DNA of 64,000 nt from JBCBDX01 sp039822005. GTDB lineage: Bacteria > Pseudomonadota > Alphaproteobacteria > Rhizobiales > Rhizobiaceae. The stretch lies in the NCBI GenBank assembly GCA_039822005.1, contig JBCBMZ010000001.1:62001-126000 (forward strand), written 5' to 3'. This document shows, one piece after another, positions 34,645 to 42,723 of this stretch (position 1 is its first letter; each line of letters begins with the position of its first letter). The notes beneath the pieces are model-generated. The model saw only the letters and a list, made by a program, of their open reading frames with translations, was not told where the DNA came from and ran no database searches. Position numbers and translations under genes: made by a program.

Positions 34645-36020
34645 CTGTTAGCCCGTGCGCGGACCTCGGCGAAAGTCCAATCACGCTTGAGCGCGCCGTT
34701 TTCCCAGACAAGCTGCATCAGATTCTCGCGGTCTCCAATGTTCTTTAGCGGAACCGCGCTCAGCGCATTGTTTTCCATGATCACCGCTTGGCGATACCGT
34801 TTGGAAGCTTTGCCGGGATCAGTTTTCGGGTCTTTGGATATGCCGTGCCACGATCCATCCGCGTCTTGGCGGGCGTTGGCCTTCATCGCAAAACGCAGCG
34901 TGTCGCGGTTCACGCGCTGCAAAAGTCCGGCACCCATGCCAAATGCCAGATTTTCAGAGGACCAACCGCGCTCTTCAAGCGTATCCAACAGGATGCGGAT
35001 GGTTTTGGGTGTAATGCCGTCGCCCTGAATGACCCTCACACAAGGTGCCAACACTTTAAATCCCTTTGCGTTGACCGAGTGGCCGAAGATTTCACCCAAC
35101 ATCTCGATGGTGTCGATCGGCACACGGGTCGCATCACCGCTGTCGGGGCGCACAACGAGAGTGCCGCCAAACGTCTGCACTTTTTCCTTCAGTTCCTCGC
35201 CCCAGATTTTGCGTACCGCGCGGAACAGATCGTAGGAATCAGAGACCACGGCCACCAGCTTGCCGTCACCGCCAAACTGGTCGATCATGTTTTCATAAGC
35301 ATCGGCTTCGCGCTCTTCACCCCAAGACGTCATGGTGGAGTGCTCAGCGGCGGGAATGGAGAAACCTGCCATTTCCTCACCATAAAAACGCTTGGCGTAA
35401 ACCAGACCCGATACCGTGTCCGTGCCCATGAAGTTGACGAGATGCGCCGCGCCGCCAATGCCGGCTTGTTCAAAACTCGTTGCCCCTCGAGCGCCAAAAT
35501 CATGCAGACGGAAGGGCAGGACACCCGAGGGGTCTTCACACGTGCGCTCAAGGCTCGCTGCAATCATCTGACGCACATGCCAGGACACGGTGGCAACCGT
35601 TGTCGGATACCAGACCGCCCGCAAAAGCGACGTCTCGATAAAGGTCGGCAGCCAGTAAAAATCAGGGTCGGTATTGCGCACCTGAACCAGTGGCGTGCCG
35701 ACAGGCACAACTGACCCTTCCGCCAGCGCTTCGATGGCAAGCGGGAGATATCCGCCATGACGCTCAACGAGAGTGTCCCACGCTTTACGGTTGAACGGCA
35801 GGCCGTGAGCGGTGACCATGCCATCGGCTTCGTCCACATCCGATGTTGTGACGGGCCTGGACAGATATTCTTTCAAGAACATCTGAAGGCCAAAGAAGAC
35901 CACCTGATCATACTCACCACCGCGCCGCGGTTCGATATAGGCTGATACCGCCGATGTCTCGGGTGGATATTGCGCAAAATGCGAATATTTATAGCTATCG
36001 GTGTTGAGGATGAGGTTCAT
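34641..36020 (-). CDS. nadV: Nicotinamide phosphoribosyltransferase (NAMPT/NadV type)
   Basis: A 459-residue enzyme of the NAMPT family that joins nicotinamide and PRPP to form NMN for NAD salvage. It opens with NLILNTDSYKYSHFAQYP, has the HDFGARGATSFEQAGIGG block, VSDSYDLFRAVRKIWGEEL, VRPDSGDATRVP near residue 290 and a GMGAGLLQRVNRDTLRFAMK segment, as in human NAMPT. Bacterial nicotinate phosphoribosyltransferases (PncB) differ in these blocks. The ATG at 36018-36020 is chosen. It follows the nucleotidyltransferase gene by 52 bases and its stop overlaps the EF-hand gene. Confidence 0.85.
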   Translation of the reverse strand: MNLILNTDSYKYSHFAQYPPETSAVSAYIEPRRGGEYDQVVFFGLQMFLKEYLSRPVTTSDVDEADGMVTAHGLPFNRKAWDTLVERHGGYLPLAIEALAEGSVVPVGTPLVQVRNTDPDFYWLPTFIETSLLRAVWYPTTVATVSWHVRQMIAASLERTCEDPSGVLPFRLHDFGARGATSFEQAGIGGAAHLVNFMGTDTVSGLVYAKRFYGEEMAGFSIPAAEHSTMTSWGEEREADAYENMIDQFGGDGKLVAVVSDSYDLFRAVRKIWGEELKEKVQTFGGTLVVRPDSGDATRVPIDTIEMLGEIFGHSVNAKGFKVLAPCVRVIQGDGITPKTIRILLDTLEERGWSSENLAFGMGAGLLQRVNRDTLRFAMKANARQDADGSWHGISKDPKTDPGKASKRYRQAVIMENNALSAVPLKNIGDRENLMQLVWENGALKRDWTFAEVRARANS

Positions 36021-36072
36021 TCTTGGATCTCGCTTGATGCCGTCAACATAGGTCGAGGCCGGCCTTCGTCGA

Positions 36073-36675
36073 CTACCAGTCAATGACCGTCACTTCTGGC
36101 CAGTTCTTTTTGGCACGCAAGCCTTTTCCCTCATGCGTTTCCTTATTGACCATTGTGCGGTTGGGCGTGATGCGAAAACTGAATAGATCGTCCAACCCAA
36201 ACGGCGCTTCGATGAAAAGTGTGTCGTCAGGCATCAAACGAATACCAACGGCATGGGTTTTGGAGGCAAAGCGCGCGATGGGTTGTTTGCTGTTTTCATA
36301 GACGGGACAGTCGCGCCCGAACTTTTGTCTATACCACAGATGTACCCGTGCTTGGTTGCGAATTTCGACCGGAACAGGAAGGTTCGCAAACACCGCCACA
36401 CCGCGTTGGATAACCCTGTCTTCTGCTTCGTAAGAGATGTCGGCATCATCAAAATAAAACAGGTCAATATCCTTGATCCCATGGCCGAACGGCCTTCCGG
36501 TGAGATGGTTCCACACACTGTTGTAGATGGCCCCCGAAACGATCAGCCAATCGGGTAGGTCAAAGTCGCGTGCGATCTCGAGCACGCGCCTGACAAGCGG
36601 TTCGCCGCGAATAATCGTCTCCAGAGCTTCCAACTGGGCGTCAGGCGAAACATTGGCGTAGCGAAGATGATCCAT
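36073..36675 (-). CDS. PF06042-type nucleotidyltransferase family protein
   Basis: A 200-residue protein of the DUF925/NTP_transf_6 family (PF06042). The nucleotidyltransferase core is LIVSGAIYNSVWNHLTGRPFGHGIKDIDLFYFDDADIS (about residues 44-80), where KDID gives the metal-binding D-x-D of the polymerase-beta superfamily. A later conserved block FASKTHAVGIRLMPDDTLFIEAPFGLDDLFSFRITPNRT follows. The substrate is unknown. It stands upstream of nadV on the same strand, which raises but does not prove a role in NAD metabolism. Confidence 0.8.
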   Translation of the reverse strand: MDHLRYANVSPDAQLEALETIIRGEPLVRRVLEIARDFDLPDWLIVSGAIYNSVWNHLTGRPFGHGIKDIDLFYFDDADISYEAEDRVIQRGVAVFANLPVPVEIRNQARVHLWYRQKFGRDCPVYENSKQPIARFASKTHAVGIRLMPDDTLFIEAPFGLDDLFSFRITPNRTMVNKETHEGKGLRAKKNWPEVTVIDW

Positions 36676-36726
36676 GGCGTGAATGGATCAGATTCGGGAG
36701 GAAGTCGTAAGATGTTTCGAGCGATT

Positions 36727-39129
36727 TCATCCCCGCAGCACCCCACCAACCTTTTCGCCAGCTTTCACCACTGCCGCTTGCAGCGCTTCCAGATCATCAT
36801 CCGTCAATGTGGCCTCAGTTGGTTGTATCATTACTTCCAGCGCGATGGATTTTTTGTCCTCACCAAGCGATGCGCCTTCAAACAGGTCAAAGACGTTGAC
36901 GCCGGTGATTAGCTTCTTGTCCGCGCCCGCGATTGCGCGCACCAGCTTTTGGGCTGGAACGGACTTGTCGACCACGAAGGCAAAGTCTCGCGTGACGGCC
37001 TGGAAAGGCGACAAATCAAGCCGCGGCTTGGTGCGTGTCGCTTTTTTCTTCGGTTCCGGGATTACATCGAGATAAACTTCAAAGCCGCAGATCGGCCCTT
37101 TGACATCGAGTGCATCCAACGCCTTGGGATGGAATTCGCCAAAGTGACCGAAAATGTTCTTCGGTCCAAGCTTGATCACGCCTGAACGGCCCGGATGATA
37201 CCAATCGGGCGCACCGGCTTCGATTTGAAGATTGGCCACTGGCGCGCCTGCGGCTTCCAGTGCCGCCAGCGCATCAGCCTTGGCATCATAGACGCTGACA
37301 TTGTCCGCATTGCCGGCCCAATCGCGGCCCGACCCATCCAGGCCTGCGGTGCCGCGGCGAATGCCACCCGCCACGCGCCGTTGTCCTTCCGGTGTGTCAT
37401 TTTCATAAATGCCGGACACTTCAAAAAGCGCCACATCGCCATGGCCGAAATTGGCATTGCGTTGTGCAGCAGCCATCAGGCCGGGCAGAAGCGAGGGCCG
37501 CATGTCAGACATGTCGGCGGCAATCGGGTTTTCCAGCTTCAACGCTTGCGTGCCACCACCGAACAGCTTGGCGTGCGCTTCGGGTATGAACGACCAGGTC
37601 GTTGCTTCCATCATGCCGCGCGAGGCAAGTGCCCGTTTCGCTGCGCGGGTGCGAGTTTGTAGTGTCGTCAGGATCTTAGCGTTGACCGACCCCATGGATG
37701 GCAGCGGCTGCGGCGCAATATTGTTGATACCGTGAATGCGCATCACCTCTTCAACAAGGTCGGCTTTGCCTTCCACGTCGGGTCGCCAGGATGGTACTGA
37801 AACGTCTGCTGTCTCGCCCTTATCGGTTACGCCAAAACCAAGACGGGTGAGAATATCCGTGCTCTCGCTGTTAGCCACATCAATACCGGTAAGGCGTTTA
37901 ACCTCGGCATAAGGGAACGAAATCGTTTTGCCTTTGGAGTCTTCATAACCGACAATTTCCGGCTCGGTCGGCGTGCCGCCGCACAATTGTATAACCAGCT
38001 GGGTCGCCAGCTCCATGCCATCGACCATATATTCCGGATCCACACCGCGCTCAAAGCGGTAGCGGGCATCGGTGATGATGCCGAGATCACGACCCGTGCG
38101 GGCAACATTAATCGGGTTCCACAACGCGCTTTCAATCAACACGTCGGTTGTCATATCATCACAACCAGACTCTTCACCGCCCATGATCCCGGCAATGGAT
38201 TCCGGTCCCTTGTCGTCGGCGATCGTGCACATGTCGGGTGTCAGCGTGTATTCCTTGCCGTCGAGGCCAAGAATTGTCTCGCCGTCTTTGGCATGGCGCA
38301 CAACCAGATCGCCGTGCACCTTCGCCGCATCAAAAACGTGCAGCGGACGGCCCCAACCAAAAGTGACATAATTGGTGATGTCGACCAGCGCGGAAATCGG
38401 GCGCAAACCGATGGCGATCAACTGCTGTTGCATCCATTGTGGTGATGGACCGTTTTTGACGCCCTTGACCATGCGAAGCGCAAAGCCGGGGCACAGATCC
38501 GGTGCGTCGATTATCACTTTGACCGGGCATGGGCCTTTGCCATCTGCCGGCTTGACGATCGGAGACCGCAGTTCGCCTAGACCGGATGCCGCCAGATCGC
38601 GCGCGATACCATAAACGCCGGTACAGTCCGGTCGGTTGGGGGTCAGCCCGATTTCGATGACCGGATCATCAAGGCCAGCATAGGCAGCAAAGCTCTCACC
38701 CACAGGCGCATCGGCTGGCAAATCAATGATGCCATCATGCTCGTCGGACATTTCCAATTCGCGCTCCGAGCACATCATGCCGAAGCTTTCCACACCGCGA
38801 ATTTTGCCAACTGACAGCGTGACGTCGAGTCCCGGCACATAGGTGCCCGGTGTTGCAAATGCGCCAATCAGCCCCTCGCGCGCGTTAGGCGCACCGCAGA
38901 CCACCTGAACTGGCTTGCCGTCGCCTGCGTCGACCATCAAAACGCGCAATTTGTCCGCGTCGGGGTGTTTTTCAGCGCTCACCACCTTGGCAATTTTGAA
39001 AGGCGCAAAAGCCGACTTGTCATCAACCTCTTCGACCTCGAGGCCGATCATCGTCAGGCGATCAACAATCTCTTCCAGTGTCGCTTCTGTCTCCAGATGA
39101 TCTTTGAGCCAGGACAGGGTGAACTTCAT
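36727..39129 (-). CDS. pheT: Phenylalanyl-tRNA synthetase beta subunit
   Basis: The beta subunit of the alpha2-beta2 enzyme that charges tRNA-Phe. The 800-residue protein has the classical order: N-terminal FTLSWLKDHLETEATLEEI, tRNA-binding EMAP domain (VVSAEKHPDADKLRVLMVDAGDG, about residues 50-72), B3/B4 editing domain (ALVDITNYVTFGWGRPLHVFDA), B5, the catalytic-like core and a C-terminal ferredoxin-like anticodon domain. Its ATG overlaps the unknown gene before it by four bases. It is transcribed with pheS through that gene. Confidence 0.96.
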   Translation of the reverse strand: MKFTLSWLKDHLETEATLEEIVDRLTMIGLEVEEVDDKSAFAPFKIAKVVSAEKHPDADKLRVLMVDAGDGKPVQVVCGAPNAREGLIGAFATPGTYVPGLDVTLSVGKIRGVESFGMMCSERELEMSDEHDGIIDLPADAPVGESFAAYAGLDDPVIEIGLTPNRPDCTGVYGIARDLAASGLGELRSPIVKPADGKGPCPVKVIIDAPDLCPGFALRMVKGVKNGPSPQWMQQQLIAIGLRPISALVDITNYVTFGWGRPLHVFDAAKVHGDLVVRHAKDGETILGLDGKEYTLTPDMCTIADDKGPESIAGIMGGEESGCDDMTTDVLIESALWNPINVARTGRDLGIITDARYRFERGVDPEYMVDGMELATQLVIQLCGGTPTEPEIVGYEDSKGKTISFPYAEVKRLTGIDVANSESTDILTRLGFGVTDKGETADVSVPSWRPDVEGKADLVEEVMRIHGINNIAPQPLPSMGSVNAKILTTLQTRTRAAKRALASRGMMEATTWSFIPEAHAKLFGGGTQALKLENPIAADMSDMRPSLLPGLMAAAQRNANFGHGDVALFEVSGIYENDTPEGQRRVAGGIRRGTAGLDGSGRDWAGNADNVSVYDAKADALAALEAAGAPVANLQIEAGAPDWYHPGRSGVIKLGPKNIFGHFGEFHPKALDALDVKGPICGFEVYLDVIPEPKKKATRTKPRLDLSPFQAVTRDFAFVVDKSVPAQKLVRAIAGADKKLITGVNVFDLFEGASLGEDKKSIALEVMIQPTEATLTDDDLEALQAAVVKAGEKVGGVLRG

Positions 39130-39641
39130 TTCGATTTCGCTTTCTTGGCGGATTTATGGTCAGCCTTGGCACGGGCTTTGTCCCTTGCCTCGGCGCGTTT
39201 TTCCAACTCGTCGAAAATGACGAAGCCAATTTTCAGACCGTCATCTTCCGGGTTGGTATGAGCGGTGGTGCTCTTCGTGATCGTAAGCGCGAGTTGGCTT
39301 GCATGCAGCAAAAGTGCAACAGGGCGCTTGTCGGCAATCAAATGACCGTCAACACGTAGCATCTCACCGTCTTCGGGAAAGACACCTGACACGATCATCG
39401 GGCCTGCCGCGCTCGATGCCGCGATTTCCAATTGTTCCGTTTCGCGATCAATCTGCTGCTGCAGGCCAAAGATCTGTTTGGCCACAGCCTGTGCCGCCAT
39501 CTCCGCGCGATTATGGTCATCGCACCGCGCCCGCTTCCAGTCATCATCCGACGGCAAACCGCGTTGACTGACCTTCAGGTCAGAAGCCAGATGGGCGTAA
39601 TCACCCTTTAGCAATGCAGCGTCGGAATAGCGGGGCGGCAT
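39126..39641 (-). CDS. Uncharacterised protein between pheS and pheT
   Basis: A 171-residue protein that I do not recognise. It begins four bases after pheS and ends in a four-base ATGA overlap with pheT. The first 70 residues are charged and probably helical (DDDWKRARCDDHNRAEMAAQAVAKQIFGLQQQIDRE). A central beta-rich part follows (about 85-135), then a Lys/Ala-rich basic tail (RAEARDKARAKADHKSAKKAKSK) that could bind RNA. No signal peptide or membrane segment is visible. Its position suggests co-translation with the synthetase, but no function can be given. Confidence 0.75.
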   Translation of the reverse strand: MPPRYSDAALLKGDYAHLASDLKVSQRGLPSDDDWKRARCDDHNRAEMAAQAVAKQIFGLQQQIDRETEQLEIAASSAAGPMIVSGVFPEDGEMLRVDGHLIADKRPVALLLHASQLALTITKSTTAHTNPEDDGLKIGFVIFDELEKRAEARDKARAKADHKSAKKAKSK

Positions 39642-39645
39642 GGCT

Positions 39646-40746
39646 TTAACCGCTCAAGCCGCCAAACAGCGTTGGCATGTCCAATGGCCGGAAGCCGTAA
39701 TGCTCGGCCCAGCGCACATCAGCATCAAAGAAGGCGCGCAAATCCGGCATGCCATATTTCAACATAGCGATCCGGTCGATGCCAATACCCCAAGCAAAAC
39801 CCTGATAGACATCCGGATCGAGCCCGCCATTGCGCAGCACATTCGGGTGCACCATGCCGCATCCCAAAATCTCCATCCAGTCCGTGCCTTCGCCAAAGCG
39901 CACTTCCCCTGGCTTGGAGCGGTCGCACTGAATGTCGACTTCCATGGACGGCTCAGTGAACGGAAAGAAAGACGGGCGGAAGCGCATATTCACGCTTTCC
40001 ACCTCAAAGAAGCTCTTGCAGAACTCCTCGAGCACCCACATCAGGTTGGCGACATTGGCTTGCTTATCGATCACCAACCCTTCGAGCTGGTGGAACATGG
40101 GCGAGTGCGTCGCGTCGCTGTCCTGTCGATACGTCTTTCCGGGAATGACAATCCGGATCGGCGGTTCCTGCACTTCCATGGTGCGGATTTGCACCGGGCT
40201 CGTATGCGTGCGCAGCACTTTGCGGTTCCCGTTTGCATCGGGCTTCAAGAAAAACGTATCATGCATCTCCCGCGCCGGATGGCCTTCGGGAAAATTGAGC
40301 GCCGTGAAATTGTAATAGTCCGTTTCGATGTCCGGGCCTTCGGCGATAGAAAAACCCATATCGGCAAAGATCGCGGTAATCTCGTCGGTGACCTGACTGA
40401 TCGGGTGTATACGCCCACGCTCGGCCGGAGACGTGTTGACCGGCAGCGTGACATCAACCGTTTCTGTCGCAAGGCGTGCTTCAATCGCTGCATCATGCAG
40501 CTCGGCCTTGCGGGCCAAAATGGCGTCGGTAATCCGTGTCTTTAGCCCGTTCAGAGCCGGGCCCATTACCTGTCGCTCTTCCGGGGTCATCTTGCCGAGC
40601 GTCTTCATGCGCTCGGAGATCGCGCCCTTTTTGCCAATGGCCGAGACGCGCAGCGCTTCGATGGCGTCTTCGTTATCGGCCCCGGCAATATCTTGCATCA
40701 GGGTTTGTTCAAGTTGTTCAATGTCGGCGTCTGCGGTGTCGGTCAT
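39646..40746 (-). CDS. pheS: Phenylalanyl-tRNA synthetase alpha subunit
   Basis: The catalytic alpha subunit. The 366-residue protein has an N-terminal coiled coil (about residues 5-90), then the class II core: motif 1 HPISQVTDEITAIFADMGFSIAEGPDIETDYYNF, motif 2 RTHTSPVQIRTM and the RIVIPGKTYRQDSDATHSPMFHQLEGLVID block, and motif 3 GIGIDRIAMLKYG near the C-terminus. It is followed by an unrecognised gene and pheT. There is no visible ribosome-binding site, and a terminator-like hairpin ends 18-25 bases before the ATG. Confidence 0.96.
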   Translation of the reverse strand: MTDTADADIEQLEQTLMQDIAGADNEDAIEALRVSAIGKKGAISERMKTLGKMTPEERQVMGPALNGLKTRITDAILARKAELHDAAIEARLATETVDVTLPVNTSPAERGRIHPISQVTDEITAIFADMGFSIAEGPDIETDYYNFTALNFPEGHPAREMHDTFFLKPDANGNRKVLRTHTSPVQIRTMEVQEPPIRIVIPGKTYRQDSDATHSPMFHQLEGLVIDKQANVANLMWVLEEFCKSFFEVESVNMRFRPSFFPFTEPSMEVDIQCDRSKPGEVRFGEGTDWMEILGCGMVHPNVLRNGGLDPDVYQGFAWGIGIDRIAMLKYGMPDLRAFFDADVRWAEHYGFRPLDMPTLFGGLSG

Positions 40747-40764
40747 GTTTTTGTCGATGAAATG

Positions 40765-40797
40765 AAAAAAGGGCGCGCGAATTTTTCGCGGCGCCCG
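40765..40797 (-). terminator. Intrinsic terminator (or attenuator) just before pheS
   Basis: On the minus strand a GC-rich hairpin with arms GGGCGCCGCGAA and TTCGCGCGCCC (one bulged base, short AA loop) is followed by six Ts at 40765-40770. It lies after the 94-residue unknown gene and its T-tract ends only 18 bases before the pheS ATG. No leader peptide rich in Phe codons is visible ahead of it. Confidence 0.75.
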
Positions 40798-40833
40798 TCT
40801 TTAGCAGGTTTGACCGTTGCGTCTAGCGCAGGA

Positions 40834-41118
40834 TCACTCCCGGACCTCAGTGATCATGGCCACGAATGGCAATTTGGCACCACTTTCAAGGATCATCATG
40901 CCCATCGCGGTGACCACTTTGCCATTTTCGCTCTTCATCGCAGCATTGAGTTCATAGTCGATGTGTTCAGCCGGAAGCACCTTTTTGTCGACGAACTCCA
41001 TGAAATGGCGAATGACTTTGACCGGTGACTTTTCCATCAGGCCGTCACTGTTGGAAAATTCGTACCGTCCTTCACCGCCGGTTCTCGGGTGTATGACAGT
41101 CGCACTGTAATTGGCCAT
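40834..41118 (-). CDS. Small uncharacterised protein
   Basis: A 94-residue cytosolic protein I do not recognise. The ATG at 41116-41118 has a GAGG-type site; 18 upstream codons are rejected. The sequence is balanced, with MANYSATVIHPRTGGEGRYEF at the start, a helical middle (KVIRHFMEFVDKKVLP) and a strand-like C-terminus (GAKLPFVAMITEV). No motif, signal or membrane segment is seen. It is flanked by terminators on both sides, so it looks like a single-gene unit between rplT and pheS. Confidence 0.65.
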   Translation of the reverse strand: MANYSATVIHPRTGGEGRYEFSNSDGLMEKSPVKVIRHFMEFVDKKVLPAEHIDYELNAAMKSENGKVVTAMGMMILESGAKLPFVAMITEVRE

Positions 41119-41196
41119 CGCTTTGTCCTCTCCGATTTCTTTTCTACCTGTCGTATGCGTTTTGTGAATCAATCAGATGACGGGCGCAGAAGGAAA

Positions 41197-41222
41197 CAAA
41201 AAACCCGGCGCTTGGCCGGGTT
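41197..41222 (-). terminator. Intrinsic terminator of rpmI-rplT
   Basis: On the minus strand AACCCGGC and GCCGGGTT pair around a short loop, then a run of Ts follows (the A-tract at 41198-41203 on the plus strand). It lies 29 bases after the rplT stop and before the 94-residue gene. Confidence 0.85.
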
Positions 41223-41250
41223 CTTGTAAACAGTTGAGCAGTCAGGTCGC

Positions 41251-41652
41251 TTACTGAACGACGGACTCATAGGCGTTGGGGGTCGAGTCCTTCAAATAGG
41301 CCAGCGATGCTTTGGCTTGCTCCACCACTTTGGCAAAAGCGGCGGGCTCGTGGATGGCCAGATCAGAAAGAACCTTACGGTCCACTTCAACACCGGCTTT
41401 CGTCAAACCGTCGATCAGGCGACCATAGGTCAGACCGTGTTCGCGAGCAGCCGCATTGATGCGTTGGATCCACAATGAGCGGAAATTGCGCTTGCGGACT
41501 TTCCTGTCGCGATACGCATATTGGTCAGCGCGCTCCACCGCCTGCTTGGCGATGCGGATAGTGTTTTTGCGGCGGCCATAGAAACCTTTGGCGGCCTTCA
41601 TTACTTTTTTATGTTTGGCGTGGGCGGTTACACCGCGTTTGACACGTGCCAT
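41251..41652 (-). CDS. rplT: 50S ribosomal protein L20
   Basis: L20 binds 23S rRNA early in large-subunit assembly. The 133-residue protein has the highly basic family N-terminus MARVKRGVTAHAKHKKVMKA, GFYGRRKNTIRIAKQAVERADQYAYRDRKVRKRNFRSLWIQRINAA, and LTYGRLIDGLTKAGVEVDRKVLSDLAIHEPAAF. It is about 15 residues longer than E. coli L20 at the C-terminus, as is common in alphaproteobacteria. It follows rpmI by 31 bases. Confidence 0.97.
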   Translation of the reverse strand: MARVKRGVTAHAKHKKVMKAAKGFYGRRKNTIRIAKQAVERADQYAYRDRKVRKRNFRSLWIQRINAAAREHGLTYGRLIDGLTKAGVEVDRKVLSDLAIHEPAAFAKVVEQAKASLAYLKDSTPNAYESVVQ

Positions 41653-41683
41653 GGAAACTCTCCTTCGGTCTTTTGAACGCGGC

Positions 41684-41887
41684 TTACTTCAGGCCGTACG
41701 GAATATACTTCTTAACGATACCAGCATCGCTCTCGCTCAGCACCATGGTGCCGCGCGCGTTGCGGATGAATTTGTTGGATCGTTTGATCATGCCGTGGCG
41801 TTTGCCGGCTTGGGCAACTTTGATCTTGCCGGAAGCGGTTACCTTGAAACGCTTCTTGACCGAAGACTTCGTCTTCATCTTGGGCAT
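41684..41887 (-). CDS. rpmI: 50S ribosomal protein L35
   Basis: A 67-residue basic ribosomal protein with the L35 signature MPKMKTKSSVKKRFKVTASG and a C-terminal YIPYG. The ATG at 41885-41887 has a good GGAGAAG site; four more upstream codons are rejected. In many bacteria infC lies directly before rpmI; here infC is 2.5 kb upstream with two unrelated genes between. Confidence 0.96.
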   Translation of the reverse strand: MPKMKTKSSVKKRFKVTASGKIKVAQAGKRHGMIKRSNKFIRNARGTMVLSESDAGIVKKYIPYGLK

Positions 41888-42090
41888 TTGCTTCTCCATT
41901 TTTTAAGCCACATCATAATCGGCGGGAGCCTTGCAGCCCTGACGCGCGATGCCCGGTTGCCCGGAAAGTGCGTGGTGATTTTCAGCTTTTAAGAACAGAC
42001 ACGGCATGCCCTGCCGGCCGGTTCAAGACGCGGGTCTATAGACTCATGTCCCGCACGATGCAACCCTGTGCCCAACCGGAGTTTGAATGT

Positions 42091-42723
42091 ATGAATACTA
42101 ACGGGAAGAAGCGTTTTCTGGACAAGGCCTATACCGTAAAGACGGACGCGGACACCCGGGCGCTTTATGATGCTTGGGCGGAAGTCTATGACGAGGAACT
42201 GGGTGAGAACGAATACCAGCAACCTTTGCGCTGCGCCGAAGCGCTGGCCCAACTGATGTCACCTGCCACCGACCCGGCCGTACTTGACGTCGGTTGCGGT
42301 TCCGGTCTTTCAGGCCTCGCGCTGAAGAACATGGGCTTCAGCAATATTGACGGCTGCGACTACTCGATGGGAATGCTTGAGAAAGCGGAGACCACCGGTG
42401 CCTATACGCGTTTGTTTGAAACGAACCTCAACGCCCCGCCGATGGATGCTGATGACGCAATTTATGATGCGGCGACCTGCGTCGGCGTTTTTTCGTTTGG
42501 CCATGTGACGGCCGATGCACTTGACGATATCCTAAGGGTGCTGAGGCCGGGTGGTATTCTGGTGATCGGGCTCAACGATCATTTCTACAAGGAAGGCAGC
42601 CTGACTGCCAAACTTACAACGATTGAAGAGGCTGGCTCAATCACCGATCGAAGAGATGAACACGGTGAGCATATCAGAGGAACAGGGCTGACCGGTTGGG
42701 TGATTGTTGGAACGAAGGGGTGA
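42091..42723 (+). CDS. Class I SAM-dependent methyltransferase
   Basis: A 210-residue methyltransferase. After a short start (GKKRFLDKAYTVKTDADTRALYDAWAEVYDEEL, about residues 5-37) motif I VLDVGCGSGLSGLAL is near residue 64, followed by DGCDYSMGMLEKAE and the RPGGILVIGLNDHFY block, where VIGLND occupies the substrate region. The small-molecule target is unknown. The ATG at 42091 has a GGAG site; the frame extends 41 codons further but with no good start. It sits divergent from rpmI and is not part of the ribosomal operon. Confidence 0.78.
   Translation: MNTNGKKRFLDKAYTVKTDADTRALYDAWAEVYDEELGENEYQQPLRCAEALAQLMSPATDPAVLDVGCGSGLSGLALKNMGFSNIDGCDYSMGMLEKAETTGAYTRLFETNLNAPPMDADDAIYDAATCVGVFSFGHVTADALDDILRVLRPGGILVIGLNDHFYKEGSLTAKLTTIEEAGSITDRRDEHGEHIRGTGLTGWVIVGTKG

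Noticed and set aside
34788..35714. 308-codon open frame opposite nadV
   Set aside because: Antisense shadow; the nadV frame has the complete family motifs.
39640..40545. 301-codon open frame opposite pheS
   Set aside because: Antisense shadow of the catalytic synthetase subunit.
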